DNA of 64,000 bases from Saccharothrix sp. NRRL B-16348 (GTDB lineage: Bacteria; Actinomycetota; Actinomycetes; Mycobacteriales; Pseudonocardiaceae): positions 1 through 64,000 of the forward strand of contig NZ_LGED01000258.1 of assembly GCF_001280085.1 (NCBI RefSeq). Reading direction: 5' to 3'. Positions 43,057 through 53,210 of this stretch are shown piece after piece. How positions within the stretch are numbered: the stretch's first letter is position 1; every line of letters begins with the position of its first letter. Below the pieces are notes generated by a model, which saw only the letters and a list, made by a program, of their open reading frames with translations, ran no database searches and was not told the origin of the DNA. A program made the translations under genes and the position numbers.

Positions 43057-43094
43057 GATATCCGGGTCCTGGCCTCATAGACCGAAGGATTTCC

Positions 43095-44111
43095 ATGACT
43101 TCGCCGTACGGTCTGCACCGCGTCCTCGAACCCGCCGGGGTGCTGCCGCAGCAGGCCCACCGGCTGGACGCCACCCCGGTGTGCGGACCCGACGAAGTCC
43201 TGGTCGACGTGTCCCGGCTCAACCTCGACGCCGCCTCCTACCGGCAGCTGCGCGAGGAGCACGGCGTCGCCGGTGTCCGGCGGGCCGTCCTGGACATCGT
43301 CGCCGCCCGCGGCAAGATGCAGAACCCCGTCACCGGATCGGGTGGCATGCTGCTCGGCGTCGTCCGGGAGGTCGGCCCCGCCTCACCGCTGGGCCTGCGG
43401 CCGGGTGACCGGATCGCGACGCTGGTGTCGCTGACCCTCACGCCGCTGCGCATCACCGACGGCCTCGCCGCGTGGGACGGCGCGGACGAGCAGGTGCCGT
43501 GCGAGGGCACCGCGGTGCTGTTCGGCCGGTCCATCGCCGCCGTGCTGCCCGACGACCTGCCCGAACAGCTCGCCCTGTCGGTGCTGGACGTGTGCGGCGC
43601 GCCCGCGTTGACCGACCGGGTCGTGCGCCGCCGTGCCGCGCCGTCGGTGCTGGTGCTGGGCGGCGGCGGCAAGTCGGGGTCGCTGTCGCTGGCCGCCGCG
43701 CGGCGCGCCGGCGCGTCCCGGCTCGTCGCGCTCGTGCCCACCGGGCGGGAAGCCGCCGCCGTCCGCGCCTCCGGGCTCGCCGACACCGTGGTCGTCGCCG
43801 ACGCCCGCGACCCGCTCGCCGTCGCCGCCGCCGTCGGCGACCCGGTGGACGTGACCGTGGTGTGCGTCGACGTGCCCGGCTGCGAGCACGGCGCGATCCT
43901 GGCCACCGCCGACGGCGGCACCGTGGTGTTCTTCTCCATGGCCACCTCGTTCCCCGCCGCCGCGCTGGGCGCCGAAGGGCTCGCCGCCGACGTGGAGATG
44001 CTCGTCGGCAACGGCTACGTGCCAGGTCACGCCGCGTTCGCCCTGGACCTGCTGCGCGGTGAGCCTGCCGTGCGGGCCCTGTTCGAGCACCGGCAGACTC
44101 AGCAGGCGTGA
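43095..44111 (+). CDS. kdd: L-erythro-3,5-diaminohexanoate dehydrogenase
   Basis: 338-residue NAD-dependent deaminating dehydrogenase of the lysine fermentation pathway. It converts 3,5-diaminohexanoate to 5-amino-3-oxohexanoate plus ammonia. It opens YGLHRVLEPAGVLPQQAHRLD and has NPVTGSGGMLLGVVREVG and PGDRIATLVSLTLTPLRI, segments typical of Kdd, with a Rossmann region VLVLGGGGKSGSLSLAAAR. GAAGGA precedes ATG 43095. First gene of kdd - amidohydrolase - kamD - kamE - kal, coupled to the next by GTGA. Confidence 0.9.
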   Translation: MTSPYGLHRVLEPAGVLPQQAHRLDATPVCGPDEVLVDVSRLNLDAASYRQLREEHGVAGVRRAVLDIVAARGKMQNPVTGSGGMLLGVVREVGPASPLGLRPGDRIATLVSLTLTPLRITDGLAAWDGADEQVPCEGTAVLFGRSIAAVLPDDLPEQLALSVLDVCGAPALTDRVVRRRAAPSVLVLGGGGKSGSLSLAAARRAGASRLVALVPTGREAAAVRASGLADTVVVADARDPLAVAAAVGDPVDVTVVCVDVPGCEHGAILATADGGTVVFFSMATSFPAAALGAEGLAADVEMLVGNGYVPGHAAFALDLLRGEPAVRALFEHRQTQQA

Positions 44112-45697
44112 CTACAGTGAACGGCGCCTCCGCGTCGACGAGCGCGTCGACGCGTCTGCTCGTGGGGGGACGCATCCACTCCCCGACCTCCCCGGACGCC
44201 ACCGCGATGGCCGTCACCGACGGCACCGTGGTGTGGCTCGGCCAGGACGCCGCCGGCCGCGCCCTGCACCCCGACGCCGAGGTCGTCGACCTGGGCGGCG
44301 CGTTCGTCGCCCCCGCGTTCGTCGACGCCCACGTGCACGCCACGTCCGCCGGGCTGCTGCTCACCGGCCTCGACCTCACCGGCTGCCGCTCCCTGGCCGA
44401 GCTGCTCGACGCGGTGCGCGGCGCCGACGGGCCCCTGGTGTGGGGGCACGGCTGGGACGAGACCCGCTGGCCGGAGAACCGGCCGCCCAGCCGCGCCGAA
44501 CTCGACGACGCCGCCCGCGGCGCCCGCGTCTACCTGTCCCGCATCGACGTGCACTCCGCCCTGGTGTCCACCGCGCTGGTCGACCTCGCCCCGGACGCCC
44601 GCGGCGCCGACGGCTGGAGCCCCGACGGGCCGCTGTCGCGCGCCGCGCACCACCACGTGCGCCGTGCCGCGAAGGACGCCATCCCCGTCGAACGCCGCCG
44701 TGCCGCCCAACGCGCGTTCCTGGAGCACGCCGCGTCGCGCGGGATCGCGTCGGTGCACGAATGCGCCGGACCCGACATCTCCGGCGTCGACGACCTCGCC
44801 GACCTGCTCGCCACCGACCTGCTCGACGTCGCCGGCTACTGGGGCGGCCTCGGCCCGGTCGACCTGCCCGTGCGCGGCCTGGCCGGTGACCTGTTCGTCG
44901 ACGGGGCGCTCGGTTCCCGCACCGCCGCCCTGTGCGAGCCCTACGCCGACGCCGACACCACCGGCGCCCTCTACCTCGACGCCGACGCCATCGCCGACCA
45001 CCTCGTCGCCTGCACCCGCGCCGGCCTGCAAGGCGGGTTCCACGTCATCGGCGACGCCGCCGTCACCGCCGTCGTCGACGGCTTCGCCCGCGCCGCCGAC
45101 ATCGTCGGCGTGCCCGCCCTGGCCGCCCGCAGGCACCGCCTCGAACACCTCGAGATGATCACCGCCGAGCAGGCCGCCCGGCTCGGCTCCTGGGGTGTCG
45201 TCGCCTCCGTGCAACCCCAGTTCGACCACGAGTGGGGCGGCCCCGACGGCATGTACGCCCGACGCCTCGGCGTCGACCGCGGCACCGCGCTCAACCCGTT
45301 CTCCCGCCTCGCCGCCGCCGGCATGATCCTCGCCCTCGGCTCCGACGCCCCCGTCACCGCCGTCGACCCGTGGGCCACGATCAAGGCCGCCGTCCACCAC
45401 CGCACCGACGGCCACGGCCTCTCCCCGCGCGCCGCGTTCAACGCCCACACCCGCGGCGGGTGGCGCGCCGCCGGCGTCGACGACGGCGTCACCGGCACCC
45501 TCCAGCCCGGCGCCCCCGCCACCTACGCCGTGTGGGAAGCCGGGGACCTGGAGGTCGCCGCCCCCGACAGCCGCGTGCAGCGCTGGTCCACCGACCCGCG
45601 CTCCCGCGTCCCCGCCCTGCCCGCCCTCGACGGCCCCGTCCCGGTCTGCCTGCGCACCGTCCTGCGCGGCCGCACCGTCTACGAACGGGACGCCTGA
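44108..45697 (+). CDS. Metal-dependent amidohydrolase (YtcJ/Amidohydrolase_3 family)
   Basis: 529-residue amidohydrolase. The HxH metal motif is in VDAHVHATS; later ligands are suggested by GGFHVIGDAAV, RRHRLEHLEM and ALGSDAPVT. Members hydrolyse N-acyl or cyclic amide bonds. The gene is embedded in the lysine operon (GTGA overlap with kdd, 59 bp before kamD), at a place where clostridial clusters carry the keto-acid cleavage enzyme. It may open a lactam or deacylate an intermediate such as an N-acyl-lysine; this is inference. Confidence 0.88.
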   Translation: MTTVNGASASTSASTRLLVGGRIHSPTSPDATAMAVTDGTVVWLGQDAAGRALHPDAEVVDLGGAFVAPAFVDAHVHATSAGLLLTGLDLTGCRSLAELLDAVRGADGPLVWGHGWDETRWPENRPPSRAELDDAARGARVYLSRIDVHSALVSTALVDLAPDARGADGWSPDGPLSRAAHHHVRRAAKDAIPVERRRAAQRAFLEHAASRGIASVHECAGPDISGVDDLADLLATDLLDVAGYWGGLGPVDLPVRGLAGDLFVDGALGSRTAALCEPYADADTTGALYLDADAIADHLVACTRAGLQGGFHVIGDAAVTAVVDGFARAADIVGVPALAARRHRLEHLEMITAEQAARLGSWGVVASVQPQFDHEWGGPDGMYARRLGVDRGTALNPFSRLAAAGMILALGSDAPVTAVDPWATIKAAVHHRTDGHGLSPRAAFNAHTRGGWRAAGVDDGVTGTLQPGAPATYAVWEAGDLEVAAPDSRVQRWSTDPRSRVPALPALDGPVPVCLRTVLRGRTVYERDA

Positions 45698-45756
45698 GTG
45701 ACGGTCATCGGCGGCACCACGACGCTCGGCGACGGCCGACGGGAACAGGAGTGAAG

Positions 45757-47325
45757 ATGGCGTTGCTCGACCTCGACCCGAAGGTGGTCGCCACGGCGCG
45801 GGAACTCGCCGCACGGGCCGCCGAACCGGTGGTGGCGCTGGCCAAGGCCCACACCACGGTGGCGGTCGAGCGCGCCACGCTCCGCCTCGCCGGCATCACC
45901 GGCGCCGACACCACCCACCGCGCCGGCGACGTCCCCTGGGTCAACCGGGTCGTCGACACCGTCCGCGAGCACTGCGGCCTCGAACACGGCGTCGCCCTGC
46001 CCGTCTTCCACGCCCTGCGCGAACACGACCTCGGCACCCTCACCGAGCTGGCCGAAGCCACCGCCGCCGGGCAGGTCCGCTACACCCTCCCCACCGGCCG
46101 CGACCGCGAACGGGCCCGCAAAGCCGCCACCGCCGCCGTCACCAGAGGCCTGCGCACCGTCGACCGCAACCGCGCCCACCGCGACAAGCTCGTCGCGAAA
46201 CTCGGCGACCCGCCCCGACGACCCTGGATCTACCTCATCGTCGCCACCGGCGACATCGACGAGGACGTCGTCCAGGCCCGCAACGCCGCCCGCGCCGGCG
46301 CCGACATCATCGCCGTCATCCGCTCCACCGGCCAGTCCCTGCTCGACTACGTCCCCGAAGGCGCCACCCACCACGGCTTCGCCGGCACCTACGCCACCCA
46401 GGAGAACTTCCGCATCATGCGCGCCGCCCTGGACGACGTCTCGAAAGAGGTCGGCCGGTACGTGCGGCTCACCAACTACGCCTCCGGGCTGTGCATGCCC
46501 GAGATCGCCGTCCTCGCCGGCCTGCAACGCCTCGACATGATGCTCAACGACTCCATGTACGGCATCCTGTTCCGCGACATCAACCCCATCCGCACCTTCG
46601 TCGACCAGCGGTTCTCCCGCCAGGTCCACGCCCGCGCCGGCATCGTCATCAACACCGGCGAGGACAACTACCTCACCACCGCCGACGCCATCGACGCCGC
46701 CCACACCGTCACCGTCTCCCAACTGCTCAACGAGCACTTCGCCCACGAAGCCGGCCTGCCCGACCACCTCCTCGGCCTCGGCCACGCCTTCGAGATCAAC
46801 CCCGCCGTGCCCGAGTCGTTCCGCCTCGAACTCGCCCACGCCCTGCTCGCCCGCGAACTGTTCCCCGACGCGCCGCTCAAGTGGATGCCACCCACCAAGC
46901 ACATGACCGGCGACGTGTTCCACGGCTACCTGCTCGACGGGTTCTTCACCCTCGCCGGCCTGCTCACCGGCCAGTCCATCCTGCTCGTCGGCATGATGAC
47001 CGAAGCCGTCGTCACCCCGTTCCTGTCCGACCGCGACCTCGCCCTGCGCAACGTCCGCTACGTCCTCGACGCCGCCGGCGGCCTGCGCGACGACTTCCGG
47101 CCCGCACCCGACGGCCTCATCGTGAAACGCGCCCACCAAGTCCTCGGCGAAGCCGTCGACCTGCTCGCCCGCATCGTCGACGACGGCCTCCTCGACGCCA
47201 TCGCCGACGGCACCTTCGGCCTCATGAAACGCCCCGCCACCGGCGGCAAAGGCGCCGACGGCGTCATCACCAAAGCCGACGACTACCTCAACCCGGCCGC
47301 GGACCTGCTGGAGGCACACCCGTGA
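45757..47325 (+). CDS. kamD: Lysine 5,6-aminomutase alpha subunit
   Basis: 522-residue large subunit of the adenosylcobalamin- and PLP-dependent 5,6-aminomutase, which moves the terminal amine of beta-lysine or D-lysine from C6 to C5. Recognisable blocks are [50 protein letters not shown] (a pattern, not quoted in full), [26 protein letters not shown] and [13 protein letters not shown]. Length matches the clostridial subunit (~516). AGGAG lies 5 bp before ATG 45757; GTG 45751 is an alternative. It overlaps kamE by GTGA. Confidence 0.94.
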   Translation: MALLDLDPKVVATARELAARAAEPVVALAKAHTTVAVERATLRLAGITGADTTHRAGDVPWVNRVVDTVREHCGLEHGVALPVFHALREHDLGTLTELAEATAAGQVRYTLPTGRDRERARKAATAAVTRGLRTVDRNRAHRDKLVAKLGDPPRRPWIYLIVATGDIDEDVVQARNAARAGADIIAVIRSTGQSLLDYVPEGATHHGFAGTYATQENFRIMRAALDDVSKEVGRYVRLTNYASGLCMPEIAVLAGLQRLDMMLNDSMYGILFRDINPIRTFVDQRFSRQVHARAGIVINTGEDNYLTTADAIDAAHTVTVSQLLNEHFAHEAGLPDHLLGLGHAFEINPAVPESFRLELAHALLARELFPDAPLKWMPPTKHMTGDVFHGYLLDGFFTLAGLLTGQSILLVGMMTEAVVTPFLSDRDLALRNVRYVLDAAGGLRDDFRPAPDGLIVKRAHQVLGEAVDLLARIVDDGLLDAIADGTFGLMKRPATGGKGADGVITKADDYLNPAADLLEAHP

Positions 47326-48113
47326 CACGCCACGTCCGCCCCTACGGCGACACCACCGGCGACGGCATGGTGCAGACCTCGTTCACCCTGCCCGTCCCCG
47401 CCGGACCCCACGCCGACGGCGCCGCACAACAACTCGCCAACAAGATGGGCATCGACCCCGCCATGGTCGTGCACTCCCACCCCATCGGCGACGACTTCAC
47501 CTTCTTCGTCGTCTACGGCTCCGTCCGCCACATCGTCGACCTCGACGACGTCCGCGTCGTCGAACGCGAATACCCCCTCCTGCCACCCGCCGAGATCAAC
47601 ACCACCGTCAAGAAACTCCTGCGCCGCAAACTCGTCGTCGTCGGCGCCTGCATCGGCACCGACGCCCACACCGTCGGCATCGACGCCATCCTCAACATCA
47701 AAGGCTTCGCCGGCGAGAAAGGCCTCGAGTACTACCGCGAACTCAAGGTCGTGAACCTCGGCGCCCAGGTCTCCGTCCCCGAACTCGTCCGCCGCGCCCG
47801 CGCCGAGAAAGCCGACGCCGTCCTCGTCTCCCAGGTCGTCACCCAACGCGACGCCCACATCCTCAACACCCAGGAGATGTCCGCCGCCTTCCGCGAAGCC
47901 ATGGGGGAGCGACGCCCCCTGCTCATCGCCGGCGGACCCCGCTTCGACCCGCTCATGGCCGCCGAACTCGGCGTCGACCGCGTCTTCGGCCGCGGCACCA
48001 CACCCGGCGAAGTCGCCAGCTACCTCGTCCACGCCATCCACACCACCAGCGCCGACACCAAAACCACCACCACGGCTGCCGCCGCGCGCGCCGCCCGCAA
48101 GGAGAACGCGTGA
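47322..48113 (+). CDS. kamE: Lysine 5,6-aminomutase beta subunit (B12-binding)
   Basis: 263-residue cobalamin-binding subunit. [10 protein letters not shown] contains the D-x-H-x-x-G cobalamin motif with axial His116, and Lys127 (in LNIKGFAG, 11 residues after the His) matches the lysine that holds PLP in the clostridial enzyme, so the catalytic apparatus is intact. GTG start overlaps kamD stop; its own stop overlaps kal. The Thr/Ala-rich C-terminal tail (about 20 residues) is an extension. Confidence 0.94.
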   Translation: MTRHVRPYGDTTGDGMVQTSFTLPVPAGPHADGAAQQLANKMGIDPAMVVHSHPIGDDFTFFVVYGSVRHIVDLDDVRVVEREYPLLPPAEINTTVKKLLRRKLVVVGACIGTDAHTVGIDAILNIKGFAGEKGLEYYRELKVVNLGAQVSVPELVRRARAEKADAVLVSQVVTQRDAHILNTQEMSAAFREAMGERRPLLIAGGPRFDPLMAAELGVDRVFGRGTTPGEVASYLVHAIHTTSADTKTTTTAAAARAARKENA

Positions 48114-48499
48114 GCCTCACCGAAGGACACACCGTCACCCACCGCCGCTACGTGCCCCACTCCCACGCCCACTACGGCGGCAACCTCGTCGACGGCGCCT
48201 ACACGCTCGGCCTGTTCGGCGACGTCGCCACCGAACTGCTCATCCGCACCGACGGCGACGAAGGCCTCTTCGCCGCCTACTCCACCGTCGAGTTCCTCGC
48301 ACCCGTCCACGCCGGCGACGTCCTCGAGGCCACCGCCACCCTCGTCCGCATCGGCACCCGCTCCCGCGAGATCGCCTTCGAAGCCCGCGTCGTGTGCCGC
48401 AGCGCCCCCCACCGGGGCCCCTCCGCCGCCGACGTCCTCGACCCGCCCGTCGTCGTCACCCGCGCCCGCGGCACCGTCGTCGCCCCCGGACACCCGTAA
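48110..48499 (+). CDS. kal: 3-aminobutyryl-CoA ammonia-lyase (hot-dog fold)
   Basis: 129-residue hot-dog fold protein like Kal, which removes ammonia from 3-aminobutyryl-CoA to give crotonyl-CoA. Key region [28 protein letters not shown] holds the active-site residues; [22 protein letters not shown] is the second strand pair. GTG 48110 overlaps the kamE stop, and GGAG is just upstream. Last gene of the operon; Kce and the butyryl-CoA:acetoacetate CoA-transferase needed between Kdd and Kal are not in the window. Confidence 0.9.
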   Translation: MSLTEGHTVTHRRYVPHSHAHYGGNLVDGAYTLGLFGDVATELLIRTDGDEGLFAAYSTVEFLAPVHAGDVLEATATLVRIGTRSREIAFEARVVCRSAPHRGPSAADVLDPPVVVTRARGTVVAPGHP

Positions 48500-48563
48500 C
48501 GCCCATCGTCGTCCGCGGGTGCGGCCCCGGTCGGTCGCAACCCCGGTCGCGGGGTGCGCGTCG

Positions 48564-49004
48564 TCAGTCGCCGCCGAGCTCCGGGTCCTCGCACACGTCC
48601 ACCAGGTTCACCCGGTGCTCCCGCCGCAACTCCTCCGCCAGCTCCTCCGCGTCCACCCCGAACGCCTCCACCACCCGGAACGACGCCGGCGTCCGCTCCA
48701 CCCGCGCCGCGTCGGCCAGGTCGTCACGACCCGACGCCCGCAACGCCGCCGTCAACCGGGCGTGGTTGTCCGCCTGGGTCCGCTCGTCACGCACCTCACG
48801 CACCCGACTGTCACCGCGCAACCCGTCCGCCACCCGCCGCATCTCCTCGTCGGTGTCGAGCAGCAGCTGCAACACCGTGCAGTTCGGCGTCGGCGTGCCC
48901 ACGACCTCACGGCCCGGCCCGAACAGCACCACCGCCGCGACCCCGCCCGTGACCAACGCCAAGGCCACGGTCAGCAGCAGCGGTCTGCGGAACACGCCCA
49001 CCAC
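48564..49004 (-). CDS. Membrane-anchored FtsX-ectodomain-like protein
   Basis: 146-residue protein with one N-terminal helix (LLLTVALALVTGGVAAVVLF) and an extracytoplasmic domain. Its end, VERTPASFRVVEAFGVDAEELAEELRREHRV, follows the FtsX ectodomain pattern (LPASFRV, then a short helix); only short motifs are certain. There is no permease part, so it is a free-standing ectodomain perhaps binding a wall hydrolase. One Cys pair (PNCTVL, DVCEDP) may form a disulfide. GTG 49004 or 49001 starts it. Converges on kal. Confidence 0.7.
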   Translation of the reverse strand: MVGVFRRPLLLTVALALVTGGVAAVVLFGPGREVVGTPTPNCTVLQLLLDTDEEMRRVADGLRGDSRVREVRDERTQADNHARLTAALRASGRDDLADAARVERTPASFRVVEAFGVDAEELAEELRREHRVNLVDVCEDPELGGD

Positions 49005-49195
49005 CCTGCCACGCCCCGCACCAGCCCTGCGACCCGACGCGACCCGCCGACCCGCCGACCCGACACGTCGTCACGACACGGCCCGCCGTCGACCTCGGCC
49101 TTGCCGGCACCACCCCGTGCCGTCACCCCGGCACGACACCGCCGTCACCCCGTGCCGTGACGCGCCCGGCCGCCGCCCTCTGCCACTATCGACCC

Positions 49196-49561
49196 GTGAT
49201 CAGCATCGACCCGGCCTCGCCCGTGCCGCCCTACGAACAGGTGCGCTCCCAGTTCGCCCGCCGGATCACCGACCGCGACCTGGCCGTCGGCACCCGCCTG
49301 CCCACCGTGCGCGCCCTCGCCGCCGACCTCGGCCTCGCCGTCAACACCGTCGCCCGCGCCTACCGCGAACTCGAGGAAGCCGGCCTCATCGAAACCCGCG
49401 GCCGCGCCGGCACCGTCGTCAGCGCCGCCGGCCAACGCGGCCGCGAACGCGCCCTGCGCGCCGCCCGCGCCTACGCCGCCACCGCCCGCGAACAAGGCCT
49501 CACCGTCGACGAAGCCCTCGACATCGTCCGCGCCGCCCTCACCGACACCCACCACCCGTAG
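49196..49561 (+). CDS. GntR-family regulator (YtrA type)
   Basis: 121-residue short GntR repressor. PPYEQVRSQFARRI, TRLPTVRALAADLGLAVNTVARAYRELEEAGLIETRG is the full winged-helix signature (read in pieces), followed by a ~40-residue dimerisation helix, as in YtrA regulators of transporter operons. GTG 49196 gives the usual VISIDPASPVPPYEQ start. A tetR gene starts 1 bp after its stop. The 190 bp upstream are C-rich with short GACCCGCC repeats and no gene. Confidence 0.9.
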   Translation: MISIDPASPVPPYEQVRSQFARRITDRDLAVGTRLPTVRALAADLGLAVNTVARAYRELEEAGLIETRGRAGTVVSAAGQRGRERALRAARAYAATAREQGLTVDEALDIVRAALTDTHHP

Positions 49562-49562
49562 G

Positions 49563-50318
49563 GTGACGCCCGTGGCCACCGAACCCAGCGGCGACCCCGC
49601 CCGGACCCTCGCCGTGCTGTGGCGCACCGGCGGCCGCACCGCCCGCACCGACCTCGGCGTGGACCGCATCGTCGCCGCCGCCGTCACCCTCGCCGACACC
49701 GAAGGACTCGCCGCGCTGTCCATGCGCCGCGTCGCCGACACCCTCGGCGTCGGCACCATGTCCCTCTACACCCACGTCCCCGGCAAAGCCGAACTCCTCG
49801 ACGCCATGGTCGACGCCGTCCACGGCGAGACCCCACGCCCCACCGACGTGCCCGGCGGGTGGCGCGAACGGCTCACCCGCATCGCCCACGACAACCGCGA
49901 CCTGCACCTGCGCCACCCCTGGCTGCTCCAGGTCCCCGCCACCCGCGCCGTCCTCGGCCCCAACGTCGTCGCCAAGTACGACTACGAACTGCGCGCCGTC
50001 GACGGCATCGGCCTCACCGACCTGGAGATGGACTCCGTCCTCACCCTCGTCCTGGCGCACGTCCGCGCCTCCGCCCAGGTCACCGTCGACGCCCTCCGCA
50101 CCCGCGACCGCACCGGCCTCACCGACGACCAGTGGTGGCAGGCCGCCGCGCCCCTCCTGGCCCGCGTCCTCGACCCCGCCCGGTTCCCCCTCGCCACCCG
50201 GGTCGGCGCCGCCGCGGGAGCCGCCCACGGCGCCGCCTACCACGGCGACCACGCGTTCACGTTCGGCCTGGACCGCGTCCTGGACGGCATCCAGGCCCTC
50301 GTCGACAGCCGTCAGTAG
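49563..50318 (+). CDS. TetR-family regulator (TetR_C domain)
   Basis: 251-residue regulator. The DNA-binding domain is GVDRIVAAAVTLADTEGLAALSMRRVADTLGVGTMSLYTHVPGK (pieces); the C-terminal part PRPTDVPGGWRERLTRIA... is the TetR_C/tetracycline-repressor-type ligand domain with two-layer helices. GTG 49563 or GTG 49572 may be the start. It follows the gntR gene at once, so the two are probably one operon. It converges with and overlaps the PspC gene by 7 bp. Confidence 0.9.
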   Translation: MTPVATEPSGDPARTLAVLWRTGGRTARTDLGVDRIVAAAVTLADTEGLAALSMRRVADTLGVGTMSLYTHVPGKAELLDAMVDAVHGETPRPTDVPGGWRERLTRIAHDNRDLHLRHPWLLQVPATRAVLGPNVVAKYDYELRAVDGIGLTDLEMDSVLTLVLAHVRASAQVTVDALRTRDRTGLTDDQWWQAAAPLLARVLDPARFPLATRVGAAAGAAHGAAYHGDHAFTFGLDRVLDGIQALVDSRQ

Positions 50319-50497
50319 GGCCGCTTCGGCATCATCACCCACAACACCAGGTAGATCAGGAACTGCGGCCCCGGCAACAGGCACGACAACACGAACACCC
50401 ACCGCACCGTGCTCGCCTTCCACCCGTACCGGGCCGCCAGCCCCGCACACACACCCGCGATCATCTTCCGGTCCTGAGGCCTGGTCAACGTGGTCAT
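50312..50497 (-). CDS. PspC-domain small membrane protein
   Basis: 61-residue PspC-like protein with the family core RKMIAGVCAGLAARYGW followed by one helix (FVLSCLLPGPQFLIYLVLWVMM) and a basic end. ATG 50497 has GGAGG upstream. Such proteins associate with the cytoplasmic membrane and envelope-stress sensing. The 268 bp between it and lnt hold no gene or clear signal. Confidence 0.88.
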   Translation of the reverse strand: MTTLTRPQDRKMIAGVCAGLAARYGWKASTVRWVFVLSCLLPGPQFLIYLVLWVMMPKRPY

Positions 50498-50765
50498 GCC
50501 TCCACCATCCCTCCGCAGGAACCACCGGACATCGGTGGCAACCCTGAATTCCCACCCCGACCGACCACGAACCAACACCAGGGCAACCTCGACCCGCCCG
50601 CCGCGTCCACCCCTCCGTGCCGCGCAGCTCACCCGACCCGGTGAACGGCGGGGGAGTGACCGACACCACGGCACCCGGTCGGGTGACGGCAGCGGGGCGC
50701 GAGGCGCGGGTGGCGGTTCGTGACCGGGCTGCGGGTTCGTGACCGGCGGCTCGTAGGCTGATCCG

Positions 50766-52376
50766 GTGGTCGCAGCCCCCGTGACGCCGGATCAACCCGG
50801 CGCAGACACGCCCCCCGCCCGCCGCCGGGACGTGCGCGGCACGCTGCTGCGGGTCCTCCTCGCCGCCGCCGGCGGAGCCGCCGTGTTCCTCAGCTTCCCC
50901 CCGCGCACCACCTGGTGGCTGGCGCCCGTCGGGTTCGCCGTCCTCGGCCTCCTGCTGCACGGGCGCCGCGCCCGCGCCGGGTTCGGCCTCGGCCTGGTGT
51001 GGGGGCTGGCGTTCATGGCGCCCCTGCTGCGCTGGACCGGCGAGTTCGTCGGCCTCATCGCCTGGCTGCCGCTCGCCCTGCTGTGCGCGGCGCTCATCGC
51101 CGTCGGCACGGCGGCCATGGCCCTGGTGTCCCGGCTGCCCGCCGCGCCGCTGTGGATGGCGCTGGTGTGGGTCGCCGACGAGGCCCTGCGCTCCGTCGTG
51201 CCCTTCGGCGGCTTCCCCTGGGGCAAGATCGCCTTCGGCCAACCCGAGGGCTGGTACCTGCCGCTGGCCACGATCGGCGGAGCGCCCCTGATCGGGTTCG
51301 CCGTCGCCCTCACCGGCCTCGGCGCCGCCCACCTCGTCCGCGACTGGAAGATCGGCGTGCCCGCCCTCGTGCTGCCCGTCGCCGCCGGCATCGCCGCGAC
51401 CGCCCTCGTGCACACCGACCCCGACCAGGGCACCGCCACCGTCGCCGCCGTCCAGGGCAACGTCCCCCGCGCCGGCCTCGACTTCAACGCCCAACGCCGC
51501 GCCGTCCTCGACAACCACGTCGCCCGCACCCTGAAACTCGCCGACGACATCCGCGCCGGCCGCGCCGAACAACCCGACCTGGTCATCTGGCCGGAGAACT
51601 CCTCCGACATCGACCCCTTCCGCAACGTCGACGCCGCCAACCAGATCCGCCGCGCCACCGAGGCCATCCGCGCGCCCATCGCCGTCGGCGCCGTCGTCAT
51701 CGACCCCGACGACAAGCTGCCCCGCAACACCGTCGTGCTCTACGAACCCGGCGTCGGCCCCACCGACACCTACACCAAACGGCAGCTGCAGCCCTTCGGC
51801 GAGACCATGCCCTACCGCGAGTTCTTCCGGATCTTCACCTCCACCGTCGACCGCGCCGGCACCTTCCAACCCGGCACCGACCCCGAGGGCTTCACCATGG
51901 GCCCCGCCAAGGTCGCCATCGACACCTGCTACGAAGTCGCGTTCGACAGCGTCGTCCGCGACTCGATCACCGAAGGCGCGAACCTCATCGCCATCCCCAC
52001 CAACAACGCCACCTTCGGCTACACCGAGATGACCTACCAGCAACTGGCCATGTCCCGCGTCCGCGCCGTCGAACACGGCAAATCCGTGATCGTCTCCGCC
52101 ACGAGCGGCGTGTCCGCCATCGTGCGGCCCGACGGGGCCGTCACCCACCGGACCGGCCTGTTCACCGCCGACGCGCTGGTGGCCACGGTCCCGCTGCGGG
52201 GGGAGGCTACGCTGGCCACCCGGCTCGGCGCATGGCCCGAGTGGGTGATGACCGCTCTGGGCCTGATGGCCGCAGCGATCGCCTTGACAGTGACACGACG
52301 ACGGACGCGTCCGACTACCCCTGGTGCGGGAGTCGGCGAGGAGGACACGGATGGCGGACCAGCAGGCGCAGCCTGA
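50766..52376 (+). CDS. lnt: Apolipoprotein N-acyltransferase
   Basis: 536-residue Lnt, which N-acylates the lipid-modified cysteine of lipoproteins at the membrane. Six N-terminal helices precede a nitrilase-fold domain with catalytic triad Glu277 (VIWPENSS), Lys338 ([12 protein letters not shown]) and Cys388 (IDTCYEVAF). The GTG start is weakly supported by a ribosome site. It overlaps ppm1 by 26 bp; in mycobacteria the two activities are fused in one protein, whereas here they remain separate. Confidence 0.94.
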   Translation: MVAAPVTPDQPGADTPPARRRDVRGTLLRVLLAAAGGAAVFLSFPPRTTWWLAPVGFAVLGLLLHGRRARAGFGLGLVWGLAFMAPLLRWTGEFVGLIAWLPLALLCAALIAVGTAAMALVSRLPAAPLWMALVWVADEALRSVVPFGGFPWGKIAFGQPEGWYLPLATIGGAPLIGFAVALTGLGAAHLVRDWKIGVPALVLPVAAGIAATALVHTDPDQGTATVAAVQGNVPRAGLDFNAQRRAVLDNHVARTLKLADDIRAGRAEQPDLVIWPENSSDIDPFRNVDAANQIRRATEAIRAPIAVGAVVIDPDDKLPRNTVVLYEPGVGPTDTYTKRQLQPFGETMPYREFFRIFTSTVDRAGTFQPGTDPEGFTMGPAKVAIDTCYEVAFDSVVRDSITEGANLIAIPTNNATFGYTEMTYQQLAMSRVRAVEHGKSVIVSATSGVSAIVRPDGAVTHRTGLFTADALVATVPLRGEATLATRLGAWPEWVMTALGLMAAAIALTVTRRRTRPTTPGAGVGEEDTDGGPAGAA

Positions 52377-53145
52377 CCGCGAGCTCGGGCCGGTGCTGGT
52401 GGTGATCCCGACCTACAACGAGCGGGACAACATCGGGAAGATCGTGCGACGGCTGCACACCGCGCTGCCGGACGTGCACGCCCTCGTGGTCGACGACGGC
52501 AGCCCCGACGGCACAGGACGACTGGCCGACGAGATGGCCGCCGCCGACGACCGCGTGCACGTGCTGCACCGCACGGAGAAAGCCGGCCTCGGAGCCGCCT
52601 ACATCGCCGGGTTCGGCTGGGGCACCGACCGCGGCTACCAGGTGCTCGTGGAGATGGACGCCGACGGCTCCCACGCCCCCGAGGACCTGCCCCGCATGCT
52701 CGACGCCCTGCGCGACGCGGACCTCGTGATCGGCTCCCGCTACGTGCCCGGCGGCACCGTGGTCAACTGGCCCAAGAAGCGCGAGTTCCTCTCCCGCGGC
52801 GCCAACCTGTACTCACGGCTCGCCCTGGGCGCCTCGGTCAAGGACATCACCGCGGGCTTCCGCGCCTACCGCACCGACGTGCTCAGCAACCTCAACCTGC
52901 ACAACGTCGCCTCGGCCGGCTACTGCTTCCAGATCGACCTCGCCTGGCGCACGATCGAACTCGGCTACCGGGTCGTCGAAGTGCCCATCACGTTCACCGA
53001 GCGTGAGATCGGCGTGTCCAAGATGAGCGGCGACATCGTCCGCGAAGCGCTGATCCGCGTCACCAAGTGGGGCCTGCGCCGCCGCGGCACCCAGCTGCGC
53101 GACCTGCTCTCACCCAAGAAGTCGAAGACCCCCAGCAACCGCTGA
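52351..53145 (+). CDS. ppm1: Polyprenol-phosphate mannose synthase
   Basis: 264-residue GT2 glycosyltransferase making polyprenyl-phospho-mannose from GDP-mannose for lipoglycans and protein O-mannosylation. [27 protein letters not shown] and [14 protein letters not shown] (metal-binding DAD) are canonical. No membrane domain is present, so it acts on the inner membrane face with Lnt as partner. GAGGAGGA (52338-52345) sits before ATG 52351, inside lnt. Confidence 0.93.
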   Translation: MADQQAQPDRELGPVLVVIPTYNERDNIGKIVRRLHTALPDVHALVVDDGSPDGTGRLADEMAAADDRVHVLHRTEKAGLGAAYIAGFGWGTDRGYQVLVEMDADGSHAPEDLPRMLDALRDADLVIGSRYVPGGTVVNWPKKREFLSRGANLYSRLALGASVKDITAGFRAYRTDVLSNLNLHNVASAGYCFQIDLAWRTIELGYRVVEVPITFTEREIGVSKMSGDIVREALIRVTKWGLRRRGTQLRDLLSPKKSKTPSNR

Positions 53146-53161
53146 CCACACGCCGTGACGC

Positions 53162-53197
53162 CGAGGGGCCCGCCGGAAAATTCCGGCGGGCCCCTCG
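53162..53197. terminator. Bidirectional terminator between ppm1 and rbpA
   Basis: A 17-bp perfect stem (53162-53178 with 53181-53197) around AA, with the GC-rich arm GAGGGGCCCGCCGG. Serves the convergent genes. Confidence 0.9.
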
Positions 53198-53210
53198 CAC
53201 GTCGACACGA

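Noticed and set aside
42872..43094. Search for a dif site at the skew flip
   Set aside because: No 28-bp XerCD-like sequence with the usual AT-rich centre was seen.
48500..49195. C-rich plus-strand frames between kal and gntR
   Set aside because: They are antisense to the FtsX-like gene or low-complexity GACCCGCC repeats; no ribosome site.
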